DNA from: a virus
Virus record (IMG/VR): IMGVR_UViG_3300044213_000170
Span: 81,401-145,400 of that record
Direction: 5' to 3' (one strand)
DNA: 64,000 nucleotides
In this document: positions 59,351 to 64,000 of the stretch, one piece after another
Layout of the letters: every line of letters begins with the position of its first letter
How positions within the stretch are numbered: the stretch's first letter is position 1
The notes under the pieces: model-generated
Told to the model about the DNA's origin: nothing
The model's database searches: none
What the model saw: only the letters and a program-made list of their open reading frames with translations
Position numbers and translations under genes: made by a program

Positions 59351-62300
59351 TAATGTGTTGCCGTTTCAATACTTATTGATGTTACAGACTGTCCGTTGAT
59401 TAATTTTACTCTGACAAAAATTTCATTGGTTGCTGTATTTGATGAACTTTCTGTGCCAAATGTTGCAGTATGACTTGAGTTTGTAACTAAGGTATTCAAA
59501 CTTACTGTACCGCCTATTGCACAACCGTTACTCCCGTTCCCTGGATTATTTGTACCGGGCAATCCAGAACCGTTATATGCTACTCCCATATCTAACCAAC
59601 CGTTTAAGCTGGATGTTGAATCAATTTGACTTCCGGGCAATGCTACCCATAACCCTGCAATATTTCCAGAATATTTAACATCAAATTTACTTACACCTAT
59701 TCGAGTAAATTTGAAAGTAAAATATTGTGCTCCGTCACGGCCAGAACTTAAATCCGGTCCTATTGGAAGATATCCTACGGAGTAATTCGTTTGATCGTGG
59801 GTCAATACTGCGGCAACTACAGTTGCATCATATGATTGCAATGTTGTATGTTGACTATCGAACACAGTATTAGCTGTAATAATCGGAGTATCTGAATTGC
59901 CTGGATTGACTATGCGAACTCCGTTGCCGCTTCCGGATCCGGCTCCGTTAACTGGAATACTAGTCTCTTCAATTTGATTAGTTGTTCCAGTTTTATATAA
60001 AATAGTTACACCCGGATCAAATGTATGTGATCCCATTGCATAACTGTTCTGAGCGGTTAAACTTGGGCCAGCAGTTCCCGCCCCAAACCCGCTTGCTACC
60101 GTTACAGTGGTTGAAATATATGCGCTACCTGTTGCTACATATAAATTTCTTTCCAACGGAGTTGTAATCCCGGCAGTAGTATATGTAATACTTGTCGGCA
60201 CCGATAGTGCCCCGGCTCCGGCTCCTGTGATAAATGTATCCGATGTTGGATACATATCCCCGCTTAGTTTGTTAACATTCCCAGAAATTGTAAACTGACT
60301 TGCATTTGTTAAATGCGGTATTGAACTAGAATAGCTAGCAACATTTGCAGTTAGTGCTATGCTGGTATTTGACCAAGTAGGTGCTCCTGGATTACTATTA
60401 TCATAATACCAATGTACAGTATTTGTATTTGATCCTGCTGTGTCTGTTATATATAACTCGTTCCATCCTGCGTTGACTACACCTGCCGCCGATGCACTAA
60501 AACTGTGCCAAAAACCTGCGGCAACATTACTTAATACATTATGATAATCTTGATTATCTGCAATTACCAAATTACCATAAGTACCGTTACTAGATCCCGT
60601 TAATATTACGTTACCCGCATCGTATCCGTTTAGCACCGCAGTCACTGTTCCAGTATCACCTGGACCCACATTAGCCACGGGTGTAGTTGCATATGATTTT
60701 GAACGACTGACAAGATTAACTAATGTGCCGCCTGCGACCGAGTATCCTTTGGAAGCAGTATTGTCAGTTTGAGTGAAATTAGTCATTCTGTAACCGGTTA
60801 ATCCGTTGACAGAAATATTTTGGTTGTTTGGAAATGCTGGAGGTTTTGGTGGTACAAGTTTACCTAGCACTGCATTTAATTGTGCAATCCCATCTGTTAT
60901 CGATGTAGTTGCCGATAATGCAGCCGCATTGCTTATTAATTGTCCGATAGTATTGTTTCCTAATGTAGTTGCATTGCCCCAAATATCTATAGGTGCGGCG
61001 TTTACTACTCTACCCTTAGTATCTATGGTAAGACCTGGTACCTGACCGTGTGTACCGTACAATCCAGCATGTACTCCAGTATCGTGCAAACTAGTATCCA
61101 CCACATATCCGTTTGCATCAATTACAATATTTCCTGAATTATTATTAATAAAATTTTGTGCACTTACATTAGAAGTAATAACACCTGCATTACCTGCAGC
61201 ATTTAAAATAGTTGTTTGACCGTTTGTTGTCAAACTTAATTCTCCGGGTGCACTCGAAGTTAATTTAGTGCCTGACAAATATATAGAATTACCACTTAAA
61301 TATAAATCTCTGAATGCGCGGTCTAAACTACCTAAATCATAAACTTCATGTGCTGTTGGTATAATACTGCCTGATACATTTGTATTTGCGCCAACATTTA
61401 AATTTGCGGTAGTTGTTACTGTATTAAACGTTGGGTTTTCAGCCGATCCTATTCCTAGATCAACGTTAAATGTGCGCTGACTGCCAGAAATTATTAAATT
61501 GCCCGTTACATTATCATAAGTTACATTAGTCAGTCCAGATAAATTGTTTATTTGATTTTGTAAGTTAGCTTCAATGTTAGCTGTTATGGCATCTACATTT
61601 ACTAAATTAGTAATTTGACTTTGTAAACTCGATTCGACTGTTTGCATTAATGCTTCAGTATTACCTAATGCATTAATTTGGGCTTGTAAACTCGAATCCA
61701 CCGCGGTTCTTGATGCGGCTTCCGCGGCCAAACTTGACTGTAAAAGCGTTACTTCACTTGCCAATGCCTCAGCTATACTTGATTCTGCAGCTGTTGCTCT
61801 ACTTGTTTCGCTTGCCAGATCAGTAGTTATGCTGGAGATCGAAATTGCTAAACTGCTTTCAGCAGCAGTCGCACGAGCAACTTCATTGGATAAGTCACTA
61901 GTAATAGTTGCCTCCGCAGCAAGTGCACGGCTTACTTCGGCAGTTACATCGATTGCAATGCTCGATTCGGCGGCTTGTGCCCGTGATGTTTCAACATTAA
62001 CTGTACTGGCGATGCTTACTTCAGCGGCTGTTGCTCTACTTGTTTCACTTGCTAAATCAGCAGCAATAGCAGTGCTTAATGTAGTGATTTGACTTTGTAA
62101 ATTGGATTCAACCGTTGATGTAATTGCATCTACGTTTACTAAATTAGTTATTTGACTTTGTAAACTTGCCTCAACTGTTTGCATCAATGCATCGGTATTG
62201 CCTAGTGCATTGATTTGAGCTTGTAGATTGGCCTCTGCCGCTTCTGCTCTGGAAATTTCATCTGCTAGTCCGGAACTACTAGCCAATCTAACTGTAAATT

Positions 62301-63096
62301 CTGTGCCAGCACTAGTAGATAATGTTAAATTACTAGAAATGGGATCGTATATTAAATTGTCAACACCTGCTACTGCTGTGGTGCTAATTGATGTAATTAA
62401 GCCTTTGCTATCGACTGTTACAACAGGAACCGAACTGGCATTTCCGTAAGTACCAGTAATTACTCCGTTATTTGGTAATAGTAAATCTGATGTGATATTA
62501 CCATTACTATCAACTACCAAGTTACCATTTACATATATTCCGCCATTTAAATTTGCGGAATTATTAACAGTTAAACTGTTAAATGTAGGAGTTTCACTAC
62601 GGCCCACCCCTATATCAACAATATACGCTGACCCGTTACTCGATAGTAGTGTTAAATTGCCCGAACCACTATCATAGCTAAGATTACTTACACCCCCAAT
62701 CGGGACCCCGTTTATTAATAAACTTCCGTTGTTGTATGTAATGTTACCGCCATCTAATATGAGGCTTTGTGCAACAATACCATTGGATTCGAATTGAGTG
62801 CTGCCAAAAACTGGTACACCGTTTGAATAGTAATATCCGTTTGCGAATATGTCGTAATTTATTCGAACATTACCATACGACCAAATGTCATGAGTAGTTA
62901 AATTTCCCGTGTTAAAGACAACATTACTTATCATAGTACCGACATTAATGTTGGCACCACCGCTTAATTTTAGACCGTCCCCTAAAAAGGTGTATATTTC
63001 TTGTAAATTATCGTTTACTTTAATAAACGCATCATACACCGAATCCCCTGTATTAGAATCCGGACTATCACCTAAATTAATTAACTGAAGCGTCAT
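59350..63096 (-). CDS. Large tail fibre protein
   Basis: 1248 residues. N-terminus LINLGDSPDSNTGDSVYDAF followed by KVNDNLQEIYTFLG is a common phage fibre/adaptor start. Then come beta-type repeats (GNLTLLSSNGSAYIVDIG), an Ala-rich coiled coil with 18-residue-like units and ALMQTVEASLQSQI helices (300-500), another beta section, and a C-terminal ~550-residue region of Asn/Thr/Gly-rich beta sequence without repeats, probably a receptor-binding end. It is one of four consecutive fibre-type genes. Confidence 0.75.
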   Translation of the reverse strand: MTLQLINLGDSPDSNTGDSVYDAFIKVNDNLQEIYTFLGDGLKLSGGANINVGTMISNVVFNTGNLTTHDIWSYGNVRINYDIFANGYYYSNGVPVFGSTQFESNGIVAQSLILDGGNITYNNGSLLINGVPIGGVSNLSYDSGSGNLTLLSSNGSAYIVDIGVGRSETPTFNSLTVNNSANLNGGIYVNGNLVVDSNGNITSDLLLPNNGVITGTYGNASSVPVVTVDSKGLITSISTTAVAGVDNLIYDPISSNLTLSTSAGTEFTVRLASSSGLADEISRAEAAEANLQAQINALGNTDALMQTVEASLQSQITNLVNVDAITSTVESNLQSQITTLSTAIAADLASETSRATAAEVSIASTVNVETSRAQAAESSIAIDVTAEVSRALAAEATITSDLSNEVARATAAESSLAISISSITTDLASETSRATAAESSIAEALASEVTLLQSSLAAEAASRTAVDSSLQAQINALGNTEALMQTVESSLQSQITNLVNVDAITANIEANLQNQINNLSGLTNVTYDNVTGNLIISGSQRTFNVDLGIGSAENPTFNTVTTTANLNVGANTNVSGSIIPTAHEVYDLGSLDRAFRDLYLSGNSIYLSGTKLTSSAPGELSLTTNGQTTILNAAGNAGVITSNVSAQNFINNNSGNIVIDANGYVVDTSLHDTGVHAGLYGTHGQVPGLTIDTKGRVVNAAPIDIWGNATTLGNNTIGQLISNAAALSATTSITDGIAQLNAVLGKLVPPKPPAFPNNQNISVNGLTGYRMTNFTQTDNTASKGYSVAGGTLVNLVSRSKSYATTPVANVGPGDTGTVTAVLNGYDAGNVILTGSSNGTYGNLVIADNQDYHNVLSNVAAGFWHSFSASAAGVVNAGWNELYITDTAGSNTNTVHWYYDNSNPGAPTWSNTSIALTANVASYSSSIPHLTNASQFTISGNVNKLSGDMYPTSDTFITGAGAGALSVPTSITYTTAGITTPLERNLYVATGSAYISTTVTVASGFGAGTAGPSLTAQNSYAMGSHTFDPGVTILYKTGTTNQIEETSIPVNGAGSGSGNGVRIVNPGNSDTPIITANTVFDSQHTTLQSYDATVVAAVLTHDQTNYSVGYLPIGPDLSSGRDGAQYFTFKFTRIGVSKFDVKYSGNIAGLWVALPGSQIDSTSSLNGWLDMGVAYNGSGLPGTNNPGNGSNGCAIGGTVSLNTLVTNSSHTATFGTESSSNTATNEIFVRVKLINGQSVTSISIETATH

Positions 63097-63172
63097 TCTG
63101 TTGTCTCTTCTCTTCTCATCACTACCATATCCGTTATGAGTTTGGTAATATTAGTATATTTAGTCAAATAAA

Positions 63173-63203
63173 ATCATTGTTCGGAAAGATTCCGAACAAT
63201 GAT
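63173..63203 (-). terminator. Rho-independent terminator after second collagen-like gene
   Basis: ATCATTGTTCGGAA and TTCCGAACAATGAT form a perfect 14-bp stem with a 3-nt loop, followed on the minus strand by TTTTATTTG. 8 nt past the stop at 63211. Confidence 0.9.
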
Positions 63204-63210
63204 AGTTATT

Positions 63211-64000
63211 TTAGTCTCTTCCTACTACTACTATGATCATACCAGTCGGTACTTCTGCTGTAGCAGTAAAATCTTCAATACTCTTGCCAATAATTGTTCC
63301 TGCAGCAGGGGAATTATTTACCATTGCGAATCCATTTTCTGCACTTACTAATAAATCACCTTTTCTGACAGATCCTATTACTTTTACCGGAACTCTTCCT
63401 TGTAATGCTATAGCCACCGGATAATCTGCTACTAAGTTAGAATTCATTAGATAGGCCGGTTCTGCCGAAACTACCCCAGCGACTCTTGTATCATTGTTCT
63501 TAGTAGATACAGTGACTTCTTGATTTCCACCAAATACTAATATTGTACCATAAGAATATTCATTATCAGCTGCATATGCTTCTGCAACGTCGGCATATAG
63601 AGCATTAACTGCGGTTACAGTTAACTTATTAGTACTTGGATTATAGTAGAACCCACTATTACTATATGCTGTCGCGTCTACGCCTTGAGATGCTACAAAT
63701 ATTGGATAATAGTTTGCATTTGTTGTTTGATTTGCCGCATTAATAGTAGTGCTAGGCCCTGTTGGACCTTGTGGACCTTGTGGACCAGTTGAACCTTGTG
63801 CACCTGTTGGGCCTTGTGGGCCAGTTGAACCTTGTGCACCTGTTGGACCTTGTGGACCTTGTGGACCAGTTGAACCTTGTGCGCCGGTTGGCCCCTGTGG
63901 GCCCTGTGGGCCCTGCGGACCTGTACTACCTGTCGATCCTGTACTACCAGCCGGACCTTGTGGGCCTTGTGGACCTGTTGAACCAGTTGTGCCTTGTGGT
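63211..64000 (-). CDS. Second collagen-like fibre protein (3' part, cut by window edge)
   Basis: The frame is open to the right edge. The visible part has Gly-X-Y triplets (63745-64000, again GPQ, GST, GAQ types), then the same C-terminal globular module as the first collagen-like fibre: a YYPIFVAS-type strand, a [11 protein letters not shown]-like segment, an [14 protein letters not shown] segment, [20 protein letters not shown] and [12 protein letters not shown]. The two modules are clearly paralogous but diverged. The 5' end lies outside the window. Confidence 0.88.
   Translation of the reverse strand, partial: PQGTTGSTGPQGPQGPAGSTGSTGSTGPQGPQGPQGPTGAQGSTGPQGPQGPTGAQGSTGPQGPTGAQGSTGPQGPQGPTGPSTTINAANQTTNANYYPIFVASQGVDATAYSNSGFYYNPSTNKLTVTAVNALYADVAEAYAADNEYSYGTILVFGGNQEVTVSTKNNDTRVAGVVSAEPAYLMNSNLVADYPVAIALQGRVPVKVIGSVRKGDLLVSAENGFAMVNNSPAAGTIIGKSIEDFTATAEVPTGMIIVVVGRD

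Overview
The window is a 64 kb piece of a large tailed phage genome of the T4 superfamily (contractile-tail myovirus), or a contig derived from one. The evidence is recognisable homologues of T4-type genes: UvsX recombinase, UvsY-like mediator, gp32 single-strand binding protein, both terminase subunits (gp16, gp17), head-completion nuclease gp4, tail sheath gp18, tail tube gp19, neck proteins gp13 and gp14, tail completion gp15 and dNMP kinase. Base composition is AT-rich. Host-type promoters match TTGACA-N16/18-TATAAT closely, so the host is a bacterium with an ordinary sigma-70; the sequence does not tell me which one.

Layout. (1) 1-3.9 kb: a dense tRNA array, almost all on the minus strand, with about 18 convincing tRNAs, several tRNA-like elements that do not fold canonically, a frameshifted HNH gene, two small ORFs, and repeated consensus sigma-70 promoters. 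(2) 3.9-10.6 kb: a DNA methyltransferase, a protein with a possible restriction-endonuclease-like core, a plus-strand pair of mini-genes, a nucleotidyltransferase-cupin fusion, and the recombination module (uvsY-like, small acidic protein, uvsX, gp32). (3) 10.7-34 kb: head, neck and tail morphogenesis, mostly minus strand, broken by two plus-strand HNH-type ORFs and by a plus-strand neck/tail-completion block (gp14, gp15, Nudix) that diverges from a palindromic pair of late-type promoters. (4) 34-41.3 kb: a tightly packed minus-strand cassette for glycan synthesis (GDP-mannose 4,6-dehydratase, DegT-type aminotransferase, hexapeptide acyltransferase, cupin, WcbI-like protein, three glycosyltransferases) ending in two 2-oxoglutarate/Fe(II) dioxygenase-like proteins. 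(5) 41.4-64 kb: fibre genes. These include a 1787-residue collagen-like fibre, a 3419-residue protein built almost wholly of an 18-residue repeat, two further fibre proteins, and the 3' part of a second collagen-like fibre cut by the window edge.

How it may work together. The recombination and packaging genes are standard. The unusual part is the pairing of very long repetitive fibres (trimeric coiled coil and collagen-type triple helix) with a private nucleotide-sugar and glycosyltransferase cassette and two dioxygenases. I infer, without proof, that this cassette decorates virion fibres, and that a dioxygenase could hydroxylate collagen-like Gly-Pro-Gln or Gly-X-Thr tracts. Several morphogenesis-region proteins share short N-terminal peptides resembling T4 capsid-targeting signals; one is the protein with the endonuclease-like motif, which may therefore be packaged in the head.
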